A DNA stretch of 64,000 nt from a virus. The DNA is taken from IMG/VR virus record IMGVR_UViG_3300011187_000003, positions 1 to 64,000 of that record; one strand, written 5' to 3'. Shown here piece after piece: positions 49,127 through 56,598 of the stretch (position 1 is the stretch's first letter; every line of letters begins with the position of its first letter). The position numbers and the translations under genes are program-made. The notes beneath the pieces were generated by a model. That model was not told the DNA's origin. It made no database searches and was given only the letters and a program-made list of their open reading frames with translations.

Positions 49127-49290
49127 TTATCCACAAGCTCAGGTTTAAGTTATCCACATTTGAGAGAGAGTTATCCACAATATTAAGTTAGTTATCCACA
49201 GGAAAGAGAGAATTATCCACAAGTTATCCACAAAACAAATGATAAATTATAAATAAATGATAAATAATAAAATTTATATGAATTAAAAAA
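49127..49290 (+). other. Probable replication origin: six DnaA boxes and AT-rich unwinding region
   Basis: Exact TTATCCACA boxes start at 49127, 49150, 49171, 49192, 49213 and 49224, all in one direction and mostly 21 bp apart, i.e. two helical turns. The first sits in the loop of a CCTGAG/CTCAGG hairpin. Immediately after the last box lies a 60-bp stretch of almost pure A/T with AAATGATAAAT repeated twice. This is the layout of DnaA-dependent origins. Confidence 0.8.
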
Positions 49291-49655
49291 CGAATTTCAA
49301 CACTCCCCTGTTACTATAAAATTTTTTTCTGATTCTGGCCTGATTGTTTTTGTCGTATAATACAGATTATAAGACAAAACATCCACGAAGCCTGCCATGA
49401 CAGGAATGGTGAGGGGTGTCGATTCAAGATAGAAAACCAAAAAAAAGAAATAGAAGGAAGAATAGGTTTTTGCACTCCCCTACCAACTCCTCTAATATCT
49501 ATCCCTATAAGACTCTAGATACCAACGACTCTAATTTGGCACCCTATACCTTTTTAATTAGTTAACTTTAATATTTGCCCCTATTGAGTCCTAATCACTA
49601 ACCTCTCTAAGGTATATCCCTACCCCAACCTATATTAGGGGGTGTCAAATAATGC
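49291..49655. other. Non-coding region after the origin, with a possible structured RNA
   Basis: No convincing frame. A TATAAT at 49358 precedes a G/C-richer segment (49379-49425) that can pair ACATCC with GGGTGT around a CCTG/CAGG hairpin. Beyond it the plus strand is pyrimidine-rich with repeated CTCCCCT, ACTCTA and CCCTAT words. Confidence 0.4.
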
Positions 49656-49684
49656 TTGACATATAATATTATATTATGTATAAT
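49656..49684 (+). promoter_or_regulatory. Class A promoter with inverted repeat
   Basis: TTGACA (49656-49661), 17 bases ending TTATG, TATAAT (49679-49684) then AATAATAG. TGTCAA-N7-TTGACA (49643-49661) overlaps the -35 and may be an operator. Confidence 0.75.
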
Positions 49685-49714
49685 AATAATAGAAAATTAA
49701 AGGAGGTATTGATA

Positions 49715-50128
49715 ATGAAAGATGTAGAGTATATTTATAATTACTTTAAGGAACTGTCACCAATATGTTTACCTAACACCACATATATTGTAAAATACAA
49801 TACTATCTTACATGAAGCTAAAAAAGCAAAACTCATTGAGATTAAAGAAAACTGCCTTGCTAAGTGGTTACCTAAGAATGGTAGAGATATTGACTTTTAT
49901 GATGATAATATTATTACTTTCAGCTCCTTTTACGCCTTTGGGTACTTAACCTATACATATCATAACTACGACCATGTTGATGATTTAATCTTATCAGGAT
50001 TTGAACAAGGGGACTTTGATAATTATAAGATTTATGATAAACAATCAAACAGCAGTAATGCTAGTTCAGCTGGAGATATGAGAGAACAATGTACTTGGGA
50101 AACTTTCTCAACCCCACAACCATTTTAA
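49715..50128 (+). CDS. Unknown protein
   Basis: 137 residues from ATG 49715 (RBS AAAGGAGGTATTGATA). Tyr-rich helices then a polar Ser/Asn tail (NSSNASSAGDMREQ). Function unknown. Confidence 0.6.
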   Translation: MKDVEYIYNYFKELSPICLPNTTYIVKYNTILHEAKKAKLIEIKENCLAKWLPKNGRDIDFYDDNIITFSSFYAFGYLTYTYHNYDHVDDLILSGFEQGDFDNYKIYDKQSNSSNASSAGDMREQCTWETFSTPQPF

Positions 50129-50167
50129 AAATCAGATAAGGGGGGTGGAAATAATTTAAGATTTTAG

Positions 50168-50196
50168 TTACAATTTTTCACTCGCATGTGTATAAT
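50168..50196 (+). promoter_or_regulatory. Class A promoter
   Basis: TTACAA (50168-50173), 17 bases ending ATGTG, TATAAT (50191-50196) then AATAATG. Confidence 0.7.
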
Positions 50197-50218
50197 AATA
50201 ATGAAGGAGGTGATAGCA

Positions 50219-50380
50219 ATGCTGTTCCTAAGAGGTATCTCAGTTGGAATAATGATTGGGGTTATAATCTACAAACTCTTTGACCAAGATAGTAGAGAAT
50301 TTGAGGAAGAAATATATGAGAATGGCTACAGTGATGGTTATGAAGATGGTTACTATAAGAGTGACTATAAATACTCATGA
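50219..50380 (+). CDS. Small membrane protein with Gly/Tyr/Asp tail
   Basis: 53 residues from ATG 50219 (RBS AAGGAGGTGATAGCA): one transmembrane helix, then an acidic tail with YENGYSDGYEDGYYKSDY. Function unknown. Confidence 0.6.
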   Translation: MLFLRGISVGIMIGVIIYKLFDQDSREFEEEIYENGYSDGYEDGYYKSDYKYS

Positions 50381-50393
50381 GGAGGTGATAGCA

Positions 50394-50717
50394 ATGAATG
50401 AAGTTGAAGAGGTTCTTAAAGATGGTAGGAACAATATTAATGATAAGTTTCTTGACACCAAACAAGTTAATATTATCAACCAAGAAGCCTTAAATACAGG
50501 TGATTGTATCAAAGTTAGAATTAACTCTAATGATGGTGAGGTTAGAAATGTTATTGTACGATATACTGATGAAGAGGGAGTCCATTGTATAGACCTAAAC
50601 TCAAGGAGGGACAGTAAAACATTCGCTATTCTTGCTAAATACTTGGCTAATGGCAATGTTGAAATATTAGATATAATGAGGGAAGGGGGGAACAGTAGAT
50701 GGATAAAGAAGGAGTAA
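50394..50717 (+). CDS. Unknown protein
   Basis: 107 residues from ATG 50394, whose RBS (GGAGGTGATAGCA) copies that of the gene before. Beta-rich centre. The end overlaps the next gene by 19 bases. Confidence 0.6.
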   Translation: MNEVEEVLKDGRNNINDKFLDTKQVNIINQEALNTGDCIKVRINSNDGEVRNVIVRYTDEEGVHCIDLNSRRDSKTFAILAKYLANGNVEILDIMREGGNSRWIKKE

Positions 50718-50887
50718 TCCAAGTACTAGAAGCTTTTATTTTAGAGATTGAGAATGATGAGATTGAGGTTTCTAAGATTGAGAAGCAAGATACTGAAAAG
50801 TACAAAGAGAGCTTTAGTGGTACAGAGACCTTTCATAATAAGAAATTTATATTTGAGATGAAAGGGTCTTACAACCTAGAAGAATAA
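50699..50887 (+). CDS. Unknown small protein
   Basis: 62 residues, acidic helix then strands; RBS GGGAAGGGGGG. Function unknown. Confidence 0.55.
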   Translation: MDKEGVIQVLEAFILEIENDEIEVSKIEKQDTEKYKESFSGTETFHNKKFIFEMKGSYNLEE

Positions 50888-50907
50888 AAAAAAAATCAAA
50901 TTATCTC

Positions 50908-50936
50908 TTGACAAAAGGTGTTATAGTATGTATAAT
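50908..50936 (+). promoter_or_regulatory. Class A-like promoter
   Basis: TTGACA (50908-50913), 17 bases ending GTATG, TATAAT (50931-50936). Confidence 0.7.
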
Positions 50937-50967
50937 TATAATTGCAATGTGAAAGGGGAGATAAAAA

Positions 50968-51242
50968 ATGTTTGAAGAACTTGATAAGATAATTGAGGAA
51001 GCCAAAACTGTGGCTTTGAAATTGATGAAGTATCTAGGATTACTCGTAAAAACAGCAGACTATCCAATAAGCCACAGGTTAGCATGATATATGTAACTAA
51101 AGAGATTCAGGATAAATATGAGGAAAAGAAACAAGAAGCAAAAGAGAAATACAAGCACATTAAGAAAAGTATAGAGGATAGCTTAAAACCCCCTAAAACA
51201 AACGCTATTCTCCATCATTATGACCTAGCTGGAGACAAGTAA
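50968..51242 (+). pseudogene. Small gene with frameshift in an A-run
   Basis: RBS AAAGGGGAG and ATG 50968 open MFEELDKIIEEAK, which goes on only to a stop at 51085-51087. Adding one A to the AAAA run at 51004-51007 restores a coherent product of about 91 residues, continuing NCGFEIDEVSRITRKNSRL and ending in a helical KYEEKKQEAKEKYKHIKK region to 51242. Either a real or programmed frameshift or a sequence error. Confidence 0.6.
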
Positions 51243-51253
51243 GGAGGGTTAAT

Positions 51254-51370
51254 ATGTTTGCAGTATTTATTACAATTTATTTATTAATACTAAGTATGTT
51301 TCTTGGGATTCCTCCAATTTTTATCCTGTTTTTAATATTATTAATTGTTCTTATCCCACCATTAAGTTAG
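51254..51370 (+). CDS. 38-residue membrane protein
   Basis: MFAVFITIYLLILSMFLGI start, RBS AAGGAGGGTTAAT; almost wholly hydrophobic. Function unknown. Confidence 0.6.
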   Translation: MFAVFITIYLLILSMFLGIPPIFILFLILLIVLIPPLS

Positions 51371-51379
51371 AGTATTTGG

Positions 51380-51408
51380 TTGAAAAATATCGCTATTATG
51401 TGTATAAT
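51380..51408 (+). promoter_or_regulatory. Class A promoter
   Basis: TTGAAA (51380-51385) after GG, 17 bases ending ATGTG, TATAAT (51403-51408) then AATAATAG; the closest to the family consensus. Confidence 0.8.
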
Positions 51409-51456
51409 AATAATAGAGAGTGATAAATAATAATTAACATTTAAGGAGTGATAACT

Positions 51457-51681
51457 TTGCCAATAACAACTTCTAGTAGGAGAGTGTACTTTACAGAAGA
51501 AGCTACAGATAAAGAAGCAAAAGATATTAAAGATATGTTTGATGATGAAGGCTACCTTTTAGAAAGTGACTTAGATGACCCAGCTAGGTATATTGTAGTT
51601 AGAGGGGCTCAAAGAGAGTTATTAAAACTAGATTTGATTTCACCAACTCTTAGTAAGATTAAAGTAGTTAAACCACTATAA
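51457..51681 (+). CDS. Unknown small protein
   Basis: 74 residues from TTG 51457, eight bases after GGAG; GTG 51448 touches the site. Acidic helix followed by strands. Function unknown. Confidence 0.6.
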   Translation: MPITTSSRRVYFTEEATDKEAKDIKDMFDDEGYLLESDLDDPARYIVVRGAQRELLKLDLISPTLSKIKVVKPL

Positions 51682-51693
51682 AGGAGGCTAATG

Positions 51694-51827
51694 ATGTATA
51701 AGAAGATATGCCCTGAATGTGATAGTGCATCTTATAGCAGTGGCAAAAAGGTGAATGGATTTGTCCTTATTGTGATGAAGATATAGGTGATATAGAAGTT
51801 GAAAGAACAAAAGAGGATGGTGATTAA
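51694..51827 (+). pseudogene. Z-ribbon gene with frameshift in an A-run
   Basis: ATG 51694 (RBS AAGGAGG) begins MYKKICPECDSASYSSGKK, then runs out of frame to a stop at 51786. One more A in the run at 51745-51749 would continue GEWICPYCDEDIGDIEVER to 51827, completing a CPEC...CPYC zinc ribbon of about 44 residues. The second such A-run break within 750 bases. Confidence 0.65.
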
Positions 51828-51830
51828 TAT

Positions 51831-52136
51831 ATGGTAATTGTCTTAAGTGCGCTAGGTATTGCTGTACTACTCCTGTTAGGTAATAACATAAGCAAGCTTA
51901 AAACCTATGAATGTTTGGGGTGTGGTTATAAAGAGTCACTAAGTAGATTCTTTACTAGGCATATTCCTTTTGGTAGCCAAACTATTTGCCCTAAGTGTCA
52001 TAGTGAAAAAGTTTACCTTGTAGGTGAAGCTCGCAAAAAGAAAATAGATGAAATATTTGAACAAGAAAAAGATAGTGGAAGAGTAAAAAGAGGTAGTACA
52101 GTAGGAAGGAGTATTAATTTTGATAGTAGACAATAA
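51831..52136 (+). CDS. Membrane-anchored zinc-ribbon protein
   Basis: 101 residues: an N-terminal transmembrane helix, then CLGC and CPKC knuckles and a basic tail. Function unknown. Confidence 0.65.
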   Translation: MVIVLSALGIAVLLLLGNNISKLKTYECLGCGYKESLSRFFTRHIPFGSQTICPKCHSEKVYLVGEARKKKIDEIFEQEKDSGRVKRGSTVGRSINFDSRQ

Positions 52137-52542
52137 AAAGATGAGATGTGTCAAGTGTCCAGCTACAGATGAGTGGCAGTTACTTAAGGAATGTTTAGGT
52201 TGTGGAGCCTCTGACCAAATACTTAGTGGTGAAGAGGGTAAGTTTGAGTGTAACTATAAAGAAAAACAAAAAGAATACCTAGAGGAAGATATCCATGACT
52301 ATATTATGGATGAGATGGGTATTGTAGAACTTGATGACTATGTAGATAAAAAAGTTAGAATGGAATTTGAGCAGTTAGGCGATACCTGTTTTCGCTATGA
52401 CCCTGAAGAAGTTGAATTAACTGATGAACTACTTGACTACATGATAGAGTTATCTGAAACCACTAATGAACTTGAGTATAGACTAGAAGCTGATGGTGAT
52501 GATGTTATTTCCAAAAGAAGGGGTACTTATTACAACACCTAA
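52120..52542 (+). CDS. Zinc-ribbon protein with acidic helical part
   Basis: 140 residues. TTG 52120 sits eight bases after AAGGAG inside the previous gene; ATG 52141 is the alternative. CVKC and CLGC near the start, then a long acidic helical region. Function unknown. Confidence 0.6.
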   Translation: MIVDNKKMRCVKCPATDEWQLLKECLGCGASDQILSGEEGKFECNYKEKQKEYLEEDIHDYIMDEMGIVELDDYVDKKVRMEFEQLGDTCFRYDPEEVELTDELLDYMIELSETTNELEYRLEADGDDVISKRRGTYYNT

Positions 52543-52846
52543 AAAATTTGATATGCTTGATTTTATCAATAGGCGTAGAAAGCAGATACTTGTACATAGT
52601 TGTGTTTATTATCGCTTTGGTACAAGTATAATCAGTGATGATAAGTTTGACACTTGGGGTTACCAGCTGGTAGATGCTGAACTGTCACATCCTAAGTTGG
52701 CTGAAAAAGCTGACTACCATGAAGTATTTAAGGACTTTGATGGTAGCACAGGGTACTATCTTCCAATAGGTGAACCTGAGATAGTTAACATTGCTCATAG
52801 GTTAATAAAAATGAAGGAGGACAATTATGGAGGAAATTTCAGATAA
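52493..52846 (+). CDS. LigA-related domain protein
   Basis: Up to 117 residues; the start is uncertain because no strong RBS is seen. SCVYYRFGTSIISDDKFDTW and ELSHPKL resemble the N-terminal Ia domain of NAD-dependent DNA ligase (YYxxDxPxISDxEYD, HPEL), which binds NMN. The adenylation domain is missing. Standalone copies occur in other phages; the role is unknown. Confidence 0.55.
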   Translation: MVMMLFPKEGVLITTPKKFDMLDFINRRRKQILVHSCVYYRFGTSIISDDKFDTWGYQLVDAELSHPKLAEKADYHEVFKDFDGSTGYYLPIGEPEIVNIAHRLIKMKEDNYGGNFR

Positions 52847-53603
52847 AGAAATCTATAATAATTCAATGAGTAAGTCAGTGCTTGATAAGATGTTTTTCCT
52901 TGATAAAGTCCCTGATAATATAGCAATCCTAGATTGGGGATGTGCAGATGGGACACTGCTTAAAGAGGTTATGAGGTTTTTCCCTGAGAATGAATATTTA
53001 GGGTATGATATTGATGAAGATATGTGCAAAAAAGCTATGGATAATATTGATGAAGAAGTATTTATTGGTTGGGATATCAATAATATCTTTAGAATAATAG
53101 CTGATGAATATCCTGACAAAAAAGTAGTAGTTAACCTTTCTTCAGTAATCCATGAGGTCTACAGCTATAGGAATACTGAGGAAATAGATGCCTTTTGGGA
53201 AGATGTATTTCAGCTGGCAGATATTGTGGTTATCAGAGATATGGTTTTTAGGCAGTCAATGGATAGAAATGCCTGCCCTAATGATGTAAGAAAAATACGC
53301 TCCAATGCTGACAGAAGATATCTTCAGGATTTTGAGAGTATTGAAGGGTCAATCACCAACAACAAAAATTTGATTCATTATTTAATGAAGTATAGATACA
53401 AGGATAATTGGGAAAGGGAAGTTAGGGAGAATTATTTCCCACTTTCAAGAGAGCGACTGGATAGAATTATACCTAGTAATTTTAAAATTAGGTATGATAG
53501 CATGTTTGCACTACCTTATACTCAGCGTAGAGTTGAGGAAGATTTTGGGGTAGAGATTAAAGATGACACACACTTGAAATTAATATTAGAAAAGGATGGT
53601 TAG
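52827..53603 (+). CDS. Class I SAM-dependent methyltransferase
   Basis: 258 residues. AILDWGCADGTLLKEV is motif I, YLGYDIDEDM motif II and VVVNLSSVIHEVYSY the region after motif IV. The substrate is not evident; it is more like small-molecule or RNA methylases than DNA ones. Overlaps both neighbours. Confidence 0.75.
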   Translation: MEEISDKEIYNNSMSKSVLDKMFFLDKVPDNIAILDWGCADGTLLKEVMRFFPENEYLGYDIDEDMCKKAMDNIDEEVFIGWDINNIFRIIADEYPDKKVVVNLSSVIHEVYSYRNTEEIDAFWEDVFQLADIVVIRDMVFRQSMDRNACPNDVRKIRSNADRRYLQDFESIEGSITNNKNLIHYLMKYRYKDNWEREVRENYFPLSRERLDRIIPSNFKIRYDSMFALPYTQRRVEEDFGVEIKDDTHLKLILEKDG

Positions 53604-53604
53604 A

Positions 53605-54015
53605 ATGTATGAATATAAAGCAGTTGTAGAGGATGCAATTGATGGAGATACCATTGATGTAAAGGTTGACTTGGGGTTTTCCATATTTAAGAAGGCAAGG
53701 TTAAGGTTAAATGGAATAGATACTCCTGAGACTAGTAGATGTAGCAAAAAACAGGAGAGAGCTGGAGAATTGGTTAGTAAATTTGTTGAGGATATTTTAT
53801 TTGACAATAAGCTGGTATATATCACTACCCATAAAAAGGGTAGTTTTGGTAGGTACCTTGCAGATGTTTATATTCCTAATCTTGATAAATCATTTAACCA
53901 GTTTCTTTATGATGAAGGGTATGCTATCAAGTATGGTAGGCATACTGAATGGAAAGGTAAAAAACTTAATAAAATTATAGAAGAGTTATCATACCTAGAA
54001 GATAAGGAGGAGTAA
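53605..54015 (+). CDS. Staphylococcal nuclease-like endonuclease (thermonuclease)
   Basis: 136 residues. VVEDAIDGDTIDVKVD, RLRLNGIDTPE and GRYLADVYI match the SNase OB fold with its catalytic Arg and Asp residues. No signal peptide, so it acts inside the cell, perhaps on host DNA or RNA. ATG 53596 is an alternative start. Confidence 0.88.
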   Translation: MYEYKAVVEDAIDGDTIDVKVDLGFSIFKKARLRLNGIDTPETSRCSKKQERAGELVSKFVEDILFDNKLVYITTHKKGSFGRYLADVYIPNLDKSFNQFLYDEGYAIKYGRHTEWKGKKLNKIIEELSYLEDKEE

Positions 54016-54016
54016 C

Positions 54017-54220
54017 ATGAATAGTGATACAACTGAAGATGTGGTTAGAAATTTGACTGTCAATGTTGAATATAAAACTTGGTTTGATGATTACTTAAAT
54101 GACTTAGAAGGTATGGCTAAAAACTTACTTCGCTCAGGAGTGCCTAAAGCTAAAGTGAAAAAGATTGTAGCCATGAACATAAAAGAAGTAGCCCCTGAAG
54201 CAACAGAGGTTAGGTTTTAA
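54017..54220 (+). CDS. Unknown small protein
   Basis: 67 residues, helical; sits between the nuclease and phosphoesterase genes, overlapping the latter by one base. Function unknown. Confidence 0.6.
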   Translation: MNSDTTEDVVRNLTVNVEYKTWFDDYLNDLEGMAKNLLRSGVPKAKVKKIVAMNIKEVAPEATEVRF

Positions 54221-54714
54221 TGATTTACTTAATTGCTGATACTCATTTTGGTCATAAAAATATTATAGAGTATGAAGATAGACCCTTTGATAATATAGAC
54301 GATATGGATAGTGAGCTGATTAAAAGGTGGAATAGCGTGGTTGATGAAAATGATTTAGTCTACCACTTAGGTGATGTATTTCTTTGCAACACTGATAGAC
54401 AGTTCAAGATATTTAACCAGCTAAATGGTACTATTCATTTAATCAGAGGGAATCATGACAAGCAAACTAAAACTAAATTAGTTGATAGGTTAGGTTTTGA
54501 GAGTGTTAGAGGCCAATATCAGCACAAAGGCATGCTGTTGACACACAAACCTAAAGAAGATACAGGGATATTTAATATTCATGGTCATTCACATAGTAGA
54601 AGGAAAAAAGATGCTAGTCACTTTTGTGTTTCAGTAGAGGAGAATAACTATACTCCAGTTAGTTTCAGAAGAATTTTAGCATACAAACATGCACAATATT
54701 TTAATTTTAGATAA
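54220..54714 (+). CDS. Calcineurin-like metallophosphoesterase
   Basis: 164 residues with DTHFGH, GDVFL, RGNHD and the late HGHSHS, all the metal-binding motifs of the family. Small phage members act on nucleotides or phosphodiesters. Confidence 0.88.
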   Translation: MIYLIADTHFGHKNIIEYEDRPFDNIDDMDSELIKRWNSVVDENDLVYHLGDVFLCNTDRQFKIFNQLNGTIHLIRGNHDKQTKTKLVDRLGFESVRGQYQHKGMLLTHKPKEDTGIFNIHGHSHSRRKKDASHFCVSVEENNYTPVSFRRILAYKHAQYFNFR

Positions 54715-54726
54715 AGGAGGGAGATA

Positions 54727-55005
54727 ATGGAAATACCAATTGATGACGACCTGTACATAAAGGATAACAATTTAAACATTTCACTTGCTAAATACAAAGG
54801 GAAAGATAAAAAAGGTCAGGATAAATGGGAGTACATAGCTCATAAGCGTAGTATCAGTTCAGTTCTAAGGTCTTATAGGTATTACATAGTAAGAACCTGT
54901 GATGCAAAAAGCTTTGGTGAATTAAGGGAAGTATTTTTAAGAACTGAAGAGGTTATCCAAAGTATTGATGATAAGTTAGATGTAGAATTATCATTAAAGG
55001 AGTGA
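54727..55005 (+). CDS. Unknown small protein
   Basis: 92 residues, with YIAHKRSISSVLRSYRYY, a pattern of phage hypothetical proteins with a lysine-rich strand followed by helices. Function unknown. Confidence 0.6.
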   Translation: MEIPIDDDLYIKDNNLNISLAKYKGKDKKGQDKWEYIAHKRSISSVLRSYRYYIVRTCDAKSFGELREVFLRTEEVIQSIDDKLDVELSLKE

Positions 55006-55010
55006 TTAAA

Positions 55011-55262
55011 ATGGCCAAATGTCCAGTATGCAAGAGTGAACTTGATGGTGCTGTAAATCAATATAATGGCACTTTGATTGAGGAATTTCAAGATTGCCCT
55101 GAGTGTAGTTATGAATATGATTTTGTCTATGGAGCTGAAAGATATAGGGTAGATGGCAAGACTTTTGTTTGGCCTGATGTAACAGATATCCCCTTAGAGG
55201 AGCAGAAAGAAAAAGACAAAGCTATTGCTTATGCAAGGAAGAATTATAACTCAAATAATTAG
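55011..55262 (+). CDS. Small zinc-ribbon protein
   Basis: 83 residues from ATG 55011 (RBS AAGGAGTGATTAAA), with CPVC and CPEC. Function unknown. Confidence 0.65.
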   Translation: MAKCPVCKSELDGAVNQYNGTLIEEFQDCPECSYEYDFVYGAERYRVDGKTFVWPDVTDIPLEEQKEKDKAIAYARKNYNSNN

Positions 55263-55270
55263 GCAGGTGA

Positions 55271-55453
55271 TTGTGTATTAGTTGGAATGACTATCACAGG
55301 GAAGTTAATGAAAAACACGCTAAGTTTTTAATCAGTATTGGTAAGGTAAATAGCATTTTAGATGACTGTCCTTATTGCCAGCTACCAATAGCTGACTGTA
55401 GACACTGGACAGAAGAGGCTAAGTTACAACTGAAGGGTGGTAAGTATTTATGA
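55271..55453 (+). CDS. Unknown small protein
   Basis: 60 residues, TTG start likely; contains CPYCxLPIADC, a possible metal site. Stop overlaps the next start (ATGA). Confidence 0.5.
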   Translation: MCISWNDYHREVNEKHAKFLISIGKVNSILDDCPYCQLPIADCRHWTEEAKLQLKGGKYL

Positions 55454-55617
55454 TTTGGGTGATTGGGAACCATTATCTCAAGGGTAGAATGGCAATACCT
55501 ATAGATGAAGATGATGATATACATGAAGTACATAAAGAGCTAAAAAAGAAAATGAAGGTAGAAGATATTGTTAGAACAGACCATGAGCTAAAGGAGGAGT
55601 TAGACATTGAGAGTTAG
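55450..55617 (+). CDS. 55-residue protein
   Basis: MIWVIGNHYLKGRMAIP start, then acidic/basic helix. Start overlaps the previous stop and its end carries the RBS of the next gene. Function unknown. Confidence 0.55.
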   Translation: MIWVIGNHYLKGRMAIPIDEDDDIHEVHKELKKKMKVEDIVRTDHELKEELDIES

Positions 55618-55810
55618 TAACGATTTATTAAAAAAGATAGTGCTTGCCTTAAAAGATGGCAATATTGAAGAAGCTTTAGAGTTATCTGAAGATGTACCAT
55701 TAATTATAGATGTAAATACTGATGAATGGGAGTTTGCTGAAGGCAATGTACTTACATTAAATGACCTAACAGAAACTTTAATCAAAAGGGAGGAAAATAA
55801 GCGTGGATAG
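55607..55810 (+). CDS. Unknown small protein
   Basis: 67 residues from TTG 55607 (RBS AAGGAGGAG). Begins RVSNDLLKKIVLALKDGN, alpha/beta. Function unknown. Confidence 0.6.
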   Translation: MRVSNDLLKKIVLALKDGNIEEALELSEDVPLIIDVNTDEWEFAEGNVLTLNDLTETLIKREENKRG

Positions 55811-56060
55811 CGAAACAATTCTTGACTTAATAAAAAAAGAGCTTGACACTTTCAAAGAGACATACCCTAATAATGAGCCTGCTATAATTATGGGGAATAG
55901 TACATATAAAGTTTTCTTAGAAGAGTCTCAAAGAAGGCTTATGAGTGATGATATAAATGTTGCTCATGAGCCAATCACAAATTATTTGGATTGTAAGATA
56001 TATGTTGTTGATAGAGATAGTTACTTAAATATTTTAAAGGAGAGTGATGTAGTTGGGTAA
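55803..56060 (+). CDS. Unknown small protein
   Basis: 85 residues from GTG 55803. Helix then alpha/beta. Its C-terminus overlaps the zinc-ribbon gene that follows. Function unknown. Confidence 0.6.
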   Translation: MDSETILDLIKKELDTFKETYPNNEPAIIMGNSTYKVFLEESQRRLMSDDINVAHEPITNYLDCKIYVVDRDSYLNILKESDVVG

Positions 56061-56214
56061 GAAGAGCTATAAATGCCCTAGATGTGGTTCAATGTATCCT
56101 AGAAGAGTATGGAAAAATGCAAAGAGCATATATGGTACTTTTTATTTCTGCCCTGATTGTGAGACCAAACACCACTGGAATGACCTAAGAGTGGTGAGGC
56201 CTAAAGATGTATAA
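56053..56214 (+). CDS. 53-residue zinc-ribbon protein
   Basis: TTG 56053 after AAGGAGAGTGATG. CPRC and CPDC with KHHW between them and the end; a compact ribbon rich in aromatic and basic residues, likely to bind nucleic acid. Confidence 0.65.
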   Translation: MGKKSYKCPRCGSMYPRRVWKNAKSIYGTFYFCPDCETKHHWNDLRVVRPKDV

Positions 56215-56452
56215 ACAACTAGAATCTGATTTTACAAAAGACAAGATAGAGGATGGGGAGATATGGATAGTTGACTTGATGACAGCTATTTTTGGGGATA
56301 GAACTACAGCTAGAAAAATGATTAAAGATGAAGAGTTAGAGATTACCCTTAACAAAGAGCCATTGCCAACTAGGATAGATACAGATATTGAGATACAGCA
56401 TAGTGATGTTGTGGGGATTAGAGACCACAATGTAAGAATTATGCTTAAATAA
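56207..56452 (+). CDS. Unknown small protein
   Basis: 81 residues, alpha/beta, overlapping the zinc-ribbon gene by 8 bases. Last gene before a new promoter. Function unknown. Confidence 0.6.
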   Translation: MYKQLESDFTKDKIEDGEIWIVDLMTAIFGDRTTARKMIKDEELEITLNKEPLPTRIDTDIEIQHSDVVGIRDHNVRIMLK

Positions 56453-56484
56453 ATGTAAATTATTACAAAGAATCTTTAGTAATG

Positions 56485-56513
56485 GTTGAAATTTTATACT
56501 CAAATGTGTATAA
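56485..56513 (+). promoter_or_regulatory. Class A promoter
   Basis: TTGAAA (56485-56490) after GG, 17 bases ending ATGTG, TATAAT (56508-56513) then AATAGTAG. Confidence 0.8.
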
Positions 56514-56533
56514 TAATAGTAGAAGGGATAAAA

Positions 56534-56560
56534 AGAGCAGGGAAACCTGTTCTTTTTTTA
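56534..56560 (+). terminator. Terminator only about 20 bases after the promoter
   Basis: Stem AGAGCAGG/CCTGTTCT with loop AAA-type (GAAA) and seven T. Transcripts from 56513 would stop after about 45 bases unless it is bypassed: a probable attenuator for the kinase/polymerase operon. Confidence 0.8.
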
Positions 56561-56598
56561 CCATCATTCTTAGTAATACTTTACAGTGGGGGTGATAT

